Source: an uncultured Pelagibacteraceae bacterium | GTDB lineage: Bacteria; Pseudomonadota; Alphaproteobacteria; Pelagibacterales; Pelagibacteraceae | NCBI GenBank assembly: GCA_902629215.1 | Contig: CACOQC010000001.1 | Span: 1 to 64,000, forward strand | Direction: 5' to 3' | DNA length: 64,000 nt | Part shown: positions 26,401 to 36,160 of the stretch, one piece after another | Layout of the letters: each line of letters begins with the position of its first letter | How positions within the stretch are numbered: the stretch's first letter is position 1 | Translations under genes and position numbers: made by a program | The notes under the pieces: generated by a model | Told to the model about the DNA's origin: nothing | The model's database searches: none | Seen by the model: only the letters and a program-made list of their open reading frames with translations

Positions 26401-28592
26401 TATATTGTCCTCTCTTTTGATGTAACATTAAATGCCTCAATTGTATCGTTTTTTTGAAAATCCATGTAATCTTTTACTGTAATTCCACACTCTTGACCAT
26501 TATTTACCTGTTTGACCTGATTTTTTTCTCTAAAAATTGTTCCTATTTTACCCGTATAAATAATTGTTCCATCTCTAACTATTCTAACATTAGAAGTGCT
26601 TAAAATCTCTCCATCAACTACTTTTGAGCCTGCCACTTTCCCTGCCCCTGAAACTTTAAATATTTCAAGTATTTGAGCTGATCCTGTAATTGTCTCTTGA
26701 ATATCAGGAGTTAATAAACCTGACATTCTTTTTTTAACATAATCAAGAACTTCATAGATTATATTAAATGATGAAATATTAATATTTTCATTCTCTGCTA
26801 ATTTTTTTGCTTCTTTACTTGGTTTTACATTAAATGCAATAACTACAGCATTGGAAGCCTTTGCTAATGTTATATCAGTTTCAGTTACCATTCCAATATC
26901 AGCTAATATAATTTTAGGCTTAACTTCATCATGATCAAATTTACTAATAGCATTTTTTATTGCCTCCGAAGATCCATGAACATCTGATTTAATTATCAAA
27001 TTTAGCTCTTCTGTTGAAGATTGATTTGAAAATGCAGACTCTTGTGTTGCAAAAGATAATGGATTTTTATTTTCTTTATTTTCTTGTGCTCTACTTTCAC
27101 TTAACGTTTTTGCTTCTTTCTCACTTTCCAAAACTATAAAATCATCACCTGATTTTGCAGCACCATTAATACCTAGTACTTCCACAGGGGTTGATGGTAA
27201 AGCTTCATCAATATTCTTTCCTTTATCATTTATGATTGCTCTAACCTTTCCCCATTTCAATCCACTAACAAAAAAATCTCCCTTTTTAAGCGTCCCAGAT
27301 GTAACAATTAAATTAGCTACTGGACCTCTCCCTATATCTATCTTTGATTCCAATACTGTTCCTGTAGCTTTAGTTTCAAAATTTGTTTTCAAATCTAAAA
27401 TTTCTGCTTGAAGAATTATAGACTCAATCAATTTTTCTAAATTAAGTTTTGTTTTTGCTGAAATTTCAACCATCAAAGTATCTCCAGATAATTCTTCCGC
27501 TATCAATTCATGCTCTAATAATTGGTTCTTTATTTTTTGTGGATCAGCTTCTGGTAAATCACATTTATTAATCGCAACAACAATTGGAACTTTTGCTGCT
27601 TTAGCATGTTTGATAGATTCAACTGTTTGTGGTTTTACTCCGTCATCAGCAGCAACAACTAGAACAACTATATCTGTTAATTTTGAACCTCTAGCTCTCA
27701 TTTCCGTAAATGCAGCATGACCTGGTGTATCTATAAAAGTTAATTTATTTGAATGACTTTCAATTTGATAAGCTCCTACATGCTGAGTAATACCTCCAAA
27801 TTCACCTGATACAACGTTTGCACTTCTTAAAACATCAAGAACAGATGTTTTACCATGATCAACGTGACCCATTACAGTTATAATTGGTGGTCTATTTTTT
27901 AAGTTTTCTGATCTAGATTCTTTTATTTTTTTTATTATTTCTTCAGCTTTTTCTTCTCTTATTGGATTATGACCAAACTCTTTTACGAGAAATTCTGCAG
28001 TATCAGCTGCTAATGTTTGATTAATAGTTACTGTTACTCCCATACCAAACAAAAATTTAATAACATTACTTGATTGTTCTGCCATTCTATTTGCTAATTC
28101 TCTTACTGTAATGGCTTCAGGTATATTTATATCTCTTTTAATTTGTTTTTGATTTTCACTATCATCATTTTTATTAGCATTTTTAAGTTCTTTTTGTCTT
28201 GCTCTTTTTACAGATGCTAAACTTCTTTCCCTAGTTTCAATCTCATCACTTAGTGCTCTTGAAACTGTTAATTTAACCTCTCTTTTTTTAGTTCCTAGTT
28301 TTGTTTTTTTATCTTTATTTTCATTATCGTCCTTTAATCTTTTTGTTGCTCTCTGCTCAGCTAACTTTCGTTTTTCAAAATCACTAGTTGTTGATGATGT
28401 TTTTGCTAAAAATTTTGGCTTCGAAAAAATATCTTTTTTGCTGAAAGGTGAACTTTTTTTAAATCCAAAAGATTTATTTGATGTTTGATGGCTTTGCTTC
28501 TTATCAATTATTACAGTTTTTTTATCTTTAAAGTTTTTAAATGATTTTTTGGTAGTTCCTGAAATAGTAAGTTTTGTTTTTTTGTTCTCCAT
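26400..28592 (-). CDS. infB: Translation initiation factor IF-2
   Basis: GTPase that places initiator tRNA on the 30S subunit. The 730-aa protein has a lysine-rich, poorly conserved N-terminal linker (about 1-165), then VRELANRMAEQ, the G domain with GHVDHGKTSVLD near 237 (G1), DTPGHAAF (G3) and NKCDLP (G4). Domains II-IV follow. It is shorter than many IF-2 proteins because of a reduced N-terminal region. It sits 10 bases after nusA; the ylxR gene often found between them is absent. Confidence 0.97.
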   Translation of the reverse strand: MENKKTKLTISGTTKKSFKNFKDKKTVIIDKKQSHQTSNKSFGFKKSSPFSKKDIFSKPKFLAKTSSTTSDFEKRKLAEQRATKRLKDDNENKDKKTKLGTKKREVKLTVSRALSDEIETRERSLASVKRARQKELKNANKNDDSENQKQIKRDINIPEAITVRELANRMAEQSSNVIKFLFGMGVTVTINQTLAADTAEFLVKEFGHNPIREEKAEEIIKKIKESRSENLKNRPPIITVMGHVDHGKTSVLDVLRSANVVSGEFGGITQHVGAYQIESHSNKLTFIDTPGHAAFTEMRARGSKLTDIVVLVVAADDGVKPQTVESIKHAKAAKVPIVVAINKCDLPEADPQKIKNQLLEHELIAEELSGDTLMVEISAKTKLNLEKLIESIILQAEILDLKTNFETKATGTVLESKIDIGRGPVANLIVTSGTLKKGDFFVSGLKWGKVRAIINDKGKNIDEALPSTPVEVLGINGAAKSGDDFIVLESEKEAKTLSESRAQENKENKNPLSFATQESAFSNQSSTEELNLIIKSDVHGSSEAIKNAISKFDHDEVKPKIILADIGMVTETDITLAKASNAVVIAFNVKPSKEAKKLAENENINISSFNIIYEVLDYVKKRMSGLLTPDIQETITGSAQILEIFKVSGAGKVAGSKVVDGEILSTSNVRIVRDGTIIYTGKIGTIFREKNQVKQVNNGQECGITVKDYMDFQKNDTIEAFNVTSKERTI

Positions 28593-28602
28593 TTCTCATA
28601 CC

Positions 28603-30156
28603 TCAATCTTTATAAACTATATTTCTTGCTGACATTACTAAATTGTCCGCCTCTTCTTTAGACAGTGCAAAATCTTCTAGATAACCTTGTATCTTAATCC
28701 TCTCTCCCTTAATGACGTCATAACCACCTGTTAATTCATCTGAAGCCAAATCAGCAAAATCTTCTAATTTTAATATTTTTTGTTCACCTAAGGTTACTAG
28801 CATCCCGGGAGTTAATCCTTTCAAATTGATAAGTGAGTCATCTAAACCTAAATCTTTTATTCTTTGCGAAATATCTTCTTGATCTTTTTTATGAAAATCC
28901 TCTGCTCTTTCAATTAAAGCTTTAGCTGTTTCCTCCTCTATTCCTTCAATTTTTGTTAAATTTTCCAATGATGTATCTTTTATATCATCTATTGTTGAAA
29001 AACCTTCTGCTACCAATAATTGACCTAGTGTTTCATCCAGCTCTAGATTTTTAACAAAGTTATCAGTTTTTTCTTTAAATTCTATTTGTCTTCTCTCAGA
29101 GTCTTCCTGATCTGTCATTATATTTATTTCATAATTTAATAATTTCGTAGCTAGTCTAACGTTTTGTCCTCTTCTACCAATAGCTTTACTAAGATTTTCT
29201 TCTGTAAGAATTACATCAAGTTTTTTTCTTACAGCATCAACGTTTACTCTTTGAACTTCAGCTGGTGAAAGGGCGTTAGAAACTAGAATTGCTGGATCCT
29301 CAGACCAATTAACAATATCAATTTTTTCACCTTGCAATTCATTTACTACTGCCTGAACTCTCGATCCTCTCATTCCAACACATGCTCCAACTGGGTCTAG
29401 TGACGTATCGACTGCTTTTACACAAATTTTAGCTCTACTACCAGGATCTCTAGATGAAGATTTTATTTCAATTAAACCATCGTAAATTTCAGGAACTTCT
29501 TGGGTAAAGAGTTTTTCCATAAATTTTGGATGAGCTCTAGACAAAAAAATTTGCTGTCCTCTAGATTCTCTTCTAACGTCAAAACAATAGGCTTTTACTC
29601 TATCTCCCGCTTTAATATTCTCTCTTGGAATTAGTTCATTCTTTTGAATAATTGCCTCAGTTCTACCTAAATCAACTATTACATTTCCGAATTCTAATCT
29701 TTTTACAATACCGCTTAAAATTGTATCTTTCTTATCAATAAATTCATTAAACTGTCTCTCACGCTCTGCTTCTCTTACATTAAGAGTAATAACTTGTTTT
29801 GCTGTTTGTGCAGCAATTCTCCCAAAATCAAAAGTGGGAAGAGGTTGTAAAATTTCTTCTCCAATTTTTTTATCTTTATTTGACGCATCTAAAATTATAG
29901 CATCCTCAAGTTTGATTTCTGTGTTTGTATTTTCTGGATTTTCAGAAATTATTAACTTTCTAAAAATTTCAATATCACCACTTTCTCTATTGATTAGTAC
30001 CTTTATTTCATTGTCGTGACCAAACTTTGATTTTGCTGCTTTAGCTATCCCTGTTTCCATAGAGTTAATAATTAATTCTTTATCAATAGATTTTTCTAAT
30101 GCTACTGCCTCAGCAATTCTTAATAATTCAAGTTTATCTGCTCTTTTATTTAACAT
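28603..30156 (-). CDS. nusA: Transcription termination/antitermination factor NusA
   Basis: RNA-polymerase-associated factor for pausing, termination and antitermination. The 517-aa protein has an N-terminal domain, an S1 domain (about 135-200), two KH domains (GACVGMRGSRVQAVVNELQGEKID near 260; IGRRGQNVRLATKLL near 325) and C-terminal HhH acidic repeats. I use the ATG at 30156; extending 13 codons upstream would run through a terminator hairpin. rimP, the usual upstream neighbour, is missing; metK is there instead. Confidence 0.96.
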   Translation of the reverse strand: MLNKRADKLELLRIAEAVALEKSIDKELIINSMETGIAKAAKSKFGHDNEIKVLINRESGDIEIFRKLIISENPENTNTEIKLEDAIILDASNKDKKIGEEILQPLPTFDFGRIAAQTAKQVITLNVREAERERQFNEFIDKKDTILSGIVKRLEFGNVIVDLGRTEAIIQKNELIPRENIKAGDRVKAYCFDVRRESRGQQIFLSRAHPKFMEKLFTQEVPEIYDGLIEIKSSSRDPGSRAKICVKAVDTSLDPVGACVGMRGSRVQAVVNELQGEKIDIVNWSEDPAILVSNALSPAEVQRVNVDAVRKKLDVILTEENLSKAIGRRGQNVRLATKLLNYEINIMTDQEDSERRQIEFKEKTDNFVKNLELDETLGQLLVAEGFSTIDDIKDTSLENLTKIEGIEEETAKALIERAEDFHKKDQEDISQRIKDLGLDDSLINLKGLTPGMLVTLGEQKILKLEDFADLASDELTGGYDVIKGERIKIQGYLEDFALSKEEADNLVMSARNIVYKD

Positions 30157-30171
30157 AACTTTATATACTCC

Positions 30172-30198
30172 AAAAAAAAATGGGCCAAAGCCCATTTT
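30172..30198 (-). terminator. Intrinsic terminator after metK
   Basis: On the minus strand AAAATGGGC and GCCCATTTT pair perfectly (9 bp) around a TTTG loop, with the stem running into a tract of about nine U residues. It stands 57 bases after the metK stop and 16 before the nusA ATG, so it ends the metK unit and may attenuate read-through into nusA-infB. Confidence 0.9.
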
Positions 30199-30254
30199 GA
30201 TAATTCAACAATGTAGTCGCAATATATAAAAGTTTTTTAATTATTCAATAAAAA

Positions 30255-31424
30255 CTATTTTGAAAAAATGTTTGTTTTATCAGTATTTTCCCATGAAAAA
30301 GCTCCATTCTTTTCAACTTCTCTGCCGAAATGCCCGTACGATGCTGTTTTTTCATATATTGGTTTATTTAAACCAAGCAACTCTCTTATTCCCCTAGGAC
30401 TTAAATCAAAATTTTCCTTTATTTTTTCCTCTACAAATTTATTTTTATCTAAATCGTTATCAAAAAGATTTACATAAATAGAAAGTGGTTTTGAAACCCC
30501 TATGGCGTAAGCTAATTGTATTAAACACTTATCTGCAATTTTTGAAGCAACAACGTTTTTTGCTATATATCTAGCTGCATAAGCTGCAGACCTATCAACT
30601 TTAGTCGGATCTTTACCAGAAAAAGCACCTCCCCCATGTGGTGCTGCACCCCCATAAGTGTCTACAATAATTTTTCTTCCTGTTAATCCACAATCTCCAT
30701 CAGGACCACCTATAACAAAATTACCAGTCGGATTTACATAAAACTCTTTTTCATCGAAATCTTGCATAAAATTTTTTGGTATAGAATTCATCATATATGG
30801 TCTTAATAATTCTCTAACTTGATCTTGATTTACATCAATTGAATGTTGTGAAGATATTACAACAGATTTTACTTTTGACGGTTTACCATCAATATATTCA
30901 AAAGTTACTTGACTTTTAGAGTCAGGTTCAATGTTTTCTAATTTTCCAGACTTTCTATCCTCAGCCATTAATCTTAAAATTTTATGTGAATAATGGATTG
31001 GAGCTGGCATTAAAACATCCGTTTCATTACAGGCATAACCAAACATTATTCCTTGATCTCCTGCACCTTCATCTTTATTACCAGATGAGTCTACTCCCAT
31101 GGCAATATCTGCTGATTGCGAGTGTAAATGACTTTCTATTTTAGTAGCCTCCTTCCACGTAAAACCATCTTGGTCATATCCGATATCTTTAATGCAATCT
31201 CTTACTTTATTTATTAAATAATCTTTTTTAATTTCAGGTCCTCTAACTTCACCAGCTAGTACAACTTTATTTGTTGTAGTAAGTGTTTCACATGCTACCC
31301 TTGCGTAAGGATCATTTGATAAGTAAGTGTCAACCACCATGTCAGAAATTCTATCTGAAACTTTGTCAGGATGACCTTCAGAAACAGATTCACTTGTAAA
31401 AAGAAAGTTTTTTAAATTACTCAT
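30255..31424 (-). CDS. metK: S-adenosylmethionine synthetase
   Basis: Makes SAM from methionine and ATP. The 389-aa protein carries [15 protein letters not shown] near residue 12, the ATP-binding [12 protein letters not shown] near 119, and the P-loop-like [19 protein letters not shown] near 264-282. Its start overlaps the lnt 3' end by 8 bases, so there is no leader for a SAM riboswitch. A strong terminator follows. SAM made here feeds UbiE, RsmI and MiaB, also encoded in this window. Confidence 0.97.
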   Translation of the reverse strand: MSNLKNFLFTSESVSEGHPDKVSDRISDMVVDTYLSNDPYARVACETLTTTNKVVLAGEVRGPEIKKDYLINKVRDCIKDIGYDQDGFTWKEATKIESHLHSQSADIAMGVDSSGNKDEGAGDQGIMFGYACNETDVLMPAPIHYSHKILRLMAEDRKSGKLENIEPDSKSQVTFEYIDGKPSKVKSVVISSQHSIDVNQDQVRELLRPYMMNSIPKNFMQDFDEKEFYVNPTGNFVIGGPDGDCGLTGRKIIVDTYGGAAPHGGGAFSGKDPTKVDRSAAYAARYIAKNVVASKIADKCLIQLAYAIGVSKPLSIYVNLFDNDLDKNKFVEEKIKENFDLSPRGIRELLGLNKPIYEKTASYGHFGREVEKNGAFSWENTDKTNIFSK

Positions 31425-33006
31425 TTTTAATTTTATTAAATGAAAAAATTAAAAAAATATACAATAAAATTAATAAAAAAAATATTTTATTTCCATAAAT
31501 AGAAAATATTGTTGGTTCTAAATCTCTTCTATTTATAAAATCAATATAACCATCTTCTCCATAATCAATTTTTTTTTCAATTTCACCTATTGGATTTATT
31601 ATAACTCCCATTCCATTATTGGCAGATCTTACTACGTATTTACCACTTTCTATTGCTCTAAAAATACTGTGCACCAAATGTTGTTGTGGACCAACAGAAT
31701 TTCCAAACCATCCATCTTCAGATATGTTTAAAATATAATCAAAGTTAAAATTTTTTGTAAGTTTTCCACTATAAATTATTTCATAACAAATAAGTGGTAG
31801 AAAGCTCAAACTATCAAAACCATTTTTAAATTGAATAATTTTCCTTTGTTCACCCCTAGTAAACGATCCAAAATTATTTGTAATTGTTTTAAAACCGACC
31901 TTTGTTAAAAAACTTTCAAAAGGTATAAATTCACCAAAAGGAACTAGATTAACTTTGTTATAATCTTTTATTAAATTTAAATTATTATCAAATACAGAAA
32001 ATGAATTAAAAAATTCATATTGTCCTTTATTTGCCTTTCTACTTGTTATTCCAAGACCAACTAAATGATTTTTTGTAAAATTACTTTCAAATAAATCACT
32101 ATATAAAATTAATTGATCTTGATATGTGCCAGGTATTATTCCTTCAGGCCATAAAAAAAATATTTTTTTTTCAGGGTCAGGAGAGCTTAAATTTATCAGT
32201 TCATTTATAACCTTTTTTGTATCTACATTTGTATAGAATTTATCTAAGCTTATATTTGAACTTACAGCTCTAATTGTGTAGGAATTTTCTGTTAAATTTT
32301 TACTCAAGAAAAGATTTTTATACAAAGCACTATAAATTAATAACAATACAGGAAATAATGATAATAATATAAAAACAATTATTTCTTTTTTTGATTGTCT
32401 AAGAATGTAAATTGAGGGTAATGCAAAAAAACTAATGACCATAAGATTTAACGAATAAGTGCCTATTACTGAAAGAAAACTTAAGAAATCAATATTATCG
32501 GCAAGACTATAGACTATTAAATTCCATGGAAAACCAGTCAGAATATTTCCTCTGATATATTCAACTAATCCAAATAAAAGTGAAAAAAGAAAAAATGCGC
32601 TTGTTACATTTTTAAAATTAAAAATATAAAAAACAAATGTAATTATTCCGTAAAATAAAGCTAAAAAAGCTGGAATTAAAATAAGGGCTACTGGTATTAA
32701 AAAATTAAGATTCTGATCAAAAGTAAGAGAAATAGTTATCCAATATATATTTGTTAAAAAATAACCAAAACCAAATAACCAACCATAAAAAAAGAAAATT
32801 TTTTTATTAGAATGTTTTAAATTTTTAAATAAAAAAATAAAAAATATACTAAATGTAAAAAAATTGATTAAAAAAAAGTTTATTGGCGGAAGACTTAATG
32901 AGCTGAGTGCTCCTATGACTATTAATAAAAAAGTATCTAATACAATCTTTTTTTTTAATTTAATTGATGAATTTCTGAACGGATCTAAAAATTTTTTGTT
33001 CTTCAT
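31417..33006 (-). CDS. lnt: Apolipoprotein N-acyltransferase
   Basis: Adds the third acyl chain to lipoproteins at the periplasmic face of the inner membrane. The 529-aa protein has six or more N-terminal transmembrane helices (1-220) and a nitrilase-like domain (about 225-490) with the Glu in LWPEGIIPG, the Lys region [16 protein letters not shown], and the nucleophile in [10 protein letters not shown] near 389; a final helix anchors the C-terminus. It overlaps ybeY by 47 bases and metK by 8. Local substrates include the lipoproteins at 6677, 44095, 60329 and 63525. Confidence 0.95.
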   Translation of the reverse strand: MKNKKFLDPFRNSSIKLKKKIVLDTFLLIVIGALSSLSLPPINFFLINFFTFSIFFIFLFKNLKHSNKKIFFFYGWLFGFGYFLTNIYWITISLTFDQNLNFLIPVALILIPAFLALFYGIITFVFYIFNFKNVTSAFFLFSLLFGLVEYIRGNILTGFPWNLIVYSLADNIDFLSFLSVIGTYSLNLMVISFFALPSIYILRQSKKEIIVFILLSLFPVLLLIYSALYKNLFLSKNLTENSYTIRAVSSNISLDKFYTNVDTKKVINELINLSSPDPEKKIFFLWPEGIIPGTYQDQLILYSDLFESNFTKNHLVGLGITSRKANKGQYEFFNSFSVFDNNLNLIKDYNKVNLVPFGEFIPFESFLTKVGFKTITNNFGSFTRGEQRKIIQFKNGFDSLSFLPLICYEIIYSGKLTKNFNFDYILNISEDGWFGNSVGPQQHLVHSIFRAIESGKYVVRSANNGMGVIINPIGEIEKKIDYGEDGYIDFINRRDLEPTIFSIYGNKIFFLLILLYIFLIFSFNKIKNE

Positions 33007-33421
33007 TAAGCATTTTTATATAATCTTTTTTTCTAATATGATCAAAATTTAATAAATGTAAAAAACCGTGGATAAAGGTTTTTGCTACATTCTCCTTAAA
33101 AAAAGATGTTTTTGAGCTTTTAGGTTTATTCATATAATTAAAACTAATGATTATATCTCCTAAGTAAATCTCTTTGGATTTTTTAGATTTTTGGTGAAAT
33201 GGGAATGATAAAATATCGGTATGTTTATTTTTATTCCTAAATTTTTTATTAAGTTTTTTTACATTTTTGTTGTTTGAAAGTAACAAAGTAAGATAAATTT
33301 TTTTATTAACAAATTGAAATTTTTTTGGGAAAAACTTACACAAATTATTAAAAAAAAACTCCTTTTTCTTTATTTTTTTTGACCAGGATTTATCCTCAGA
33401 AAGTACATTAACCTTGATCAT
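32960..33421 (-). CDS. ybeY: Endoribonuclease YbeY (16S rRNA maturation)
   Basis: Metal-dependent RNase for 16S rRNA 3'-end processing and ribosome quality control. The 153-aa protein has the metal-binding HGFLHLLNFDH (H-x3-H-x5-H) near residue 119-129 and the family's RNKNKHTDILSFPF near 62. I take the ATG at 33421, inside the 3' end of phoH; an in-frame TTG at 33445 is less likely. Order phoH-ybeY-lnt is conserved, but the corC/tlyC gene often between ybeY and lnt is absent. Confidence 0.93.
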   Translation of the reverse strand: MIKVNVLSEDKSWSKKIKKKEFFFNNLCKFFPKKFQFVNKKIYLTLLLSNNKNVKKLNKKFRNKNKHTDILSFPFHQKSKKSKEIYLGDIIISFNYMNKPKSSKTSFFKENVAKTFIHGFLHLLNFDHIRKKDYIKMLNEEQKIFRSVQKFIN

Positions 33422-34412
33422 TATTGTTAGAATATGCTTTAACAATTTTTGATACTAAAGGATGTCTAACTACATCTGAATGATCAAAATCTACAACCGA
33501 AATTTCATTTAAATGTGATAGTATTTTTTTTGATCTATCTAATCCAGAAGCTCGTTTATGAGGTAAATCGATTTGAGAGGGATCACCGTTAACTACAATT
33601 TTAGAATTTTCACCAATTCTCGTTAAGAACATTTTTATTTGAGTGTCAGTAGCATTTTGAGCTTCATCTAAAATTGCAAAAGAATTTTTTAAAGTTCTCC
33701 CTCTCATAAAAGCAAGAGGGGCAATCTCTATATCACCAATTTCAATCATTCTTTGAATTTTTTCGAAATGAAACAAATCATAAAGTGAGTCATATAAAGG
33801 TCTTAAATATGGATCAACTTTTTCTTTCATATCTCCTGGTAAAAAGCCTAATCTCTCTCCAGCCTCTACAGCTGGTCGTGATAATATTATTCTTTCTATT
33901 TTTTTTTCAAGCAACATCGTCAAACCAACAGCAACAGCTAAAAATGTTTTTCCTGTACCAGCAGGCCCAGCTGAAATTATTATTTCACTTTGTCTTAATG
34001 CTCTCACATATTCTTTCTGTTTTTCTGATCTTGGTATAATAGATTTTTTTGGTGTTTTAATTATATCTGTAATATTTGAATTTTTAACTTTTTCATTTAT
34101 CATAAACTTATCTACAGAAGAAAAAATATCTTTATCTTCTATGCTACCATTGTTAATGAATTGATCTACTAAAAATTGAATTGCATTCTTAACAATCTCA
34201 TTTTTTTCAGTACTAGATTTTATTAAAATGGAATTTCCTCTAGAATAAATACTTGCACCTGTTATCTTTTCCAATTCTTTGAGATTTTTATTAAATTCTC
34301 CAACAATACCTATCAATAGGTTGTTATCTTGAAAAATAACACTTAAAGAATTATTTTCCGAATAAACAAACTTTAATAAAGATTGGTTATTTTTTTTTAT
34401 TAGGTTACTCAA
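33408..34412 (-). CDS. PhoH-like ATPase
   Basis: A 334-aa P-loop NTPase of the PhoH family, usually linked with YbeY in RNA metabolism. Walker A is GPAGTGKTFLAVAVG near residue 151, Walker B AFAILDEAQNAT near 245, with an N-terminal KH-like/PhoH-specific region (1-100). It overlaps ybeY by 14 bases and follows miaB by 2 bases in the conserved miaB-phoH-ybeY-lnt series. Confidence 0.94.
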   Translation of the reverse strand: MSNLIKKNNQSLLKFVYSENNSLSVIFQDNNLLIGIVGEFNKNLKELEKITGASIYSRGNSILIKSSTEKNEIVKNAIQFLVDQFINNGSIEDKDIFSSVDKFMINEKVKNSNITDIIKTPKKSIIPRSEKQKEYVRALRQSEIIISAGPAGTGKTFLAVAVGLTMLLEKKIERIILSRPAVEAGERLGFLPGDMKEKVDPYLRPLYDSLYDLFHFEKIQRMIEIGDIEIAPLAFMRGRTLKNSFAILDEAQNATDTQIKMFLTRIGENSKIVVNGDPSQIDLPHKRASGLDRSKKILSHLNEISVVDFDHSDVVRHPLVSKIVKAYSNNNDQG

Positions 34413-34414
34413 AT

Positions 34415-35740
34415 CTATGCCACTCTTCTTTTTAATTTTAAGCTTTCACCAAATAGAGTATTTTGGTTACTATTTTTAATTTTTACTTTCACTACATTGC
34501 CTACTTCTTCATCATTACCATCAAATATGACTGAAGTCATGTATTCTGATCGACCAAAAAATTTGTTACTTTCCTTTGTTTTATTTTCTACCAAAACCTC
34601 AATTTCTTTATTTTCAAGGGATTTATTCATTAAAATTTGATGATCAAAAAGTTGTTTTTGAACTTTTTCTAATCTTCTTAAAGAAATTTTTTTATCAATA
34701 AGGTTTAATCCTGAGGCAACAGTTCCAGGTCTTGGACTGAATATAAATGAAAATGAATTTATGAATTTGATATTTTTAATTAAATCTAAAGTTGCTTTAA
34801 AATCTTTTTCTTCTTCTCCAGGATAAGCGATTATAAAATCACTTGAAAACTCAATACTTTGATTAATCATTTTTAATTTTTCATATGTTTTTATATAATC
34901 TCTAACTAAGTGTTTTCTATTCATCAATTTTAAAATTCTATCAGATCCACTTTGCACTGGTAGATGAACTAATGGCATTATCTTTTTCGAGATGCTATAA
35001 ACGTTTATTAAATCCTCTGTCATGTCTCTAGGATGAGAGGTGGTATATCTAATTCTTTTTATCTCCCGAATTTTTTCTATTTCAAGTATTAGATCTGACA
35101 ACCTATAATCATTACTGTTATAAGCATTAACATTTTGGCCTAATAATATAATTTCTTTAACACCATTTTCAGATAAACTTTTCGCCTCATCAATTATCTC
35201 TTTAAATGATCGTGAGTGTTCAGGACCTCTAGTGTACGGAACTACACAAAAATGACAAAATTTATCACAACCCTCTTGAATGGTTAAAAATGAAGAAACT
35301 TTCTTTGATGAATTTTGAATTTTATTCAAATAATCAAATTTTGAAATAGTATCAAATTCTGTTTCATCTAATTTTTCTTGATTATCAATATGTTCTTTAA
35401 TCTTATCATTTATTTTATGATAAGCTTGCGGTCCAATAACAATATCTATATATGGCTCCCTTTTTATCATTTCTTCGTTTTCTGCTTGAGCAACACAACC
35501 TGCAATTATAATTATTGGTTTTTTTTTAAACTTAAATTTTTTTTTTACTCTACCTATTTCATGATAAACCTTTTCTTTAGCTTTATCTCTAATGTGGCAA
35601 GTATTTAATAGATAACAATTTGTTTCCTCTAGATTTTCTGTTTTAGTAAATCCAATTTTTTTGGTAATATCAAAAATACGATTGGAATCATATTCATTCA
35701 TTTGGCACCCAAACGTTTTAATAAAGATTTTTTTACTCAT
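34415..35740 (-). CDS. miaB: tRNA-2-methylthio-N6-dimethylallyladenosine synthase
   Basis: Radical-SAM methylthiotransferase modifying A37 of tRNAs reading codons starting with U. The 441-aa protein has an N-terminal UPF0004 domain with three Fe-S cysteines (FGCQMNEYDS near 10; CHIRDKAKEK; AGCVAQAE), the radical-SAM motif CDKFCHFCVVPYTRG near 158, and a C-terminal TRAM domain. The tRNA-Leu(CAA) at the left of the window reads a UUG codon and would be a substrate. It overlaps fur by 8 bases. Confidence 0.96.
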   Translation of the reverse strand: MSKKIFIKTFGCQMNEYDSNRIFDITKKIGFTKTENLEETNCYLLNTCHIRDKAKEKVYHEIGRVKKKFKFKKKPIIIIAGCVAQAENEEMIKREPYIDIVIGPQAYHKINDKIKEHIDNQEKLDETEFDTISKFDYLNKIQNSSKKVSSFLTIQEGCDKFCHFCVVPYTRGPEHSRSFKEIIDEAKSLSENGVKEIILLGQNVNAYNSNDYRLSDLILEIEKIREIKRIRYTTSHPRDMTEDLINVYSISKKIMPLVHLPVQSGSDRILKLMNRKHLVRDYIKTYEKLKMINQSIEFSSDFIIAYPGEEEKDFKATLDLIKNIKFINSFSFIFSPRPGTVASGLNLIDKKISLRRLEKVQKQLFDHQILMNKSLENKEIEVLVENKTKESNKFFGRSEYMTSVIFDGNDEEVGNVVKVKIKNSNQNTLFGESLKLKRRVA

Positions 35741-36152
35741 CCTTTGGGTCTATTTTAACTCCGTATAACTCAAGTTTATGATCAACTAGTTTATAACCAT
35801 ATTTTTCAGCTACTTTTTTTTGTAATTTTTCAATATCATCATCTACAAACTCAATAATCTTTCCAGTTTTAACATCGATTAAATGATCATGGTGGCCTTC
35901 ATTCAATTCTTCATATCTAGCTTTGCCACCTTTAAACTCATGTTTTGTAAGTATCCCTGACTCTTCAAATAATTTTACAGTTCGATAAACAGTTGCGATA
36001 CTTATTTTGGGGTCAATTTTTGATACTCTTTTATAAAGTTCATCGACATCTGGGTGATCTGTTGATTCTGACATCACTTTTGCAATTATACGTCTTTGAT
36101 CCGTAAGTTTAACACCTTTTGATAAACATTTTTGTTCAATAGTTTCAGACAT
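35733..36152 (-). CDS. fur: Fur-family transcriptional regulator
   Basis: A 139-aa metal-responsive repressor. The DNA-binding half has GVKLTDQRRIIAKVM and ISIATVYRTVKLFEESGIL; the dimerisation half has the Fur-type HHDHLIDVKTGKIIEF metal site. It is the second Fur-superfamily gene in the window and differs from the Irr-like protein at 20503 in having HHDH in place of HHH. Alphaproteobacterial versions at this locus can be iron (Fur) or manganese (Mur) sensors; sequence alone does not decide. Confidence 0.88.
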   Translation of the reverse strand: MSETIEQKCLSKGVKLTDQRRIIAKVMSESTDHPDVDELYKRVSKIDPKISIATVYRTVKLFEESGILTKHEFKGGKARYEELNEGHHDHLIDVKTGKIIEFVDDDIEKLQKKVAEKYGYKLVDHKLELYGVKIDPKDE

Positions 36153-36160
36153 TTCTAATT

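Noticed and set aside
30157-30195. A 13-codon N-terminal extension of nusA beginning MGFGPFFF
   Set aside because: It would be encoded by the U-tract and stem of an obvious intrinsic terminator; NusA proteins normally start as in the ATG at 30156.
31417-31440. SAM riboswitch upstream of metK
   Set aside because: metK overlaps lnt by 8 bases, so there is no untranslated leader to hold an aptamer, and I see no such fold in the lnt 3' end.
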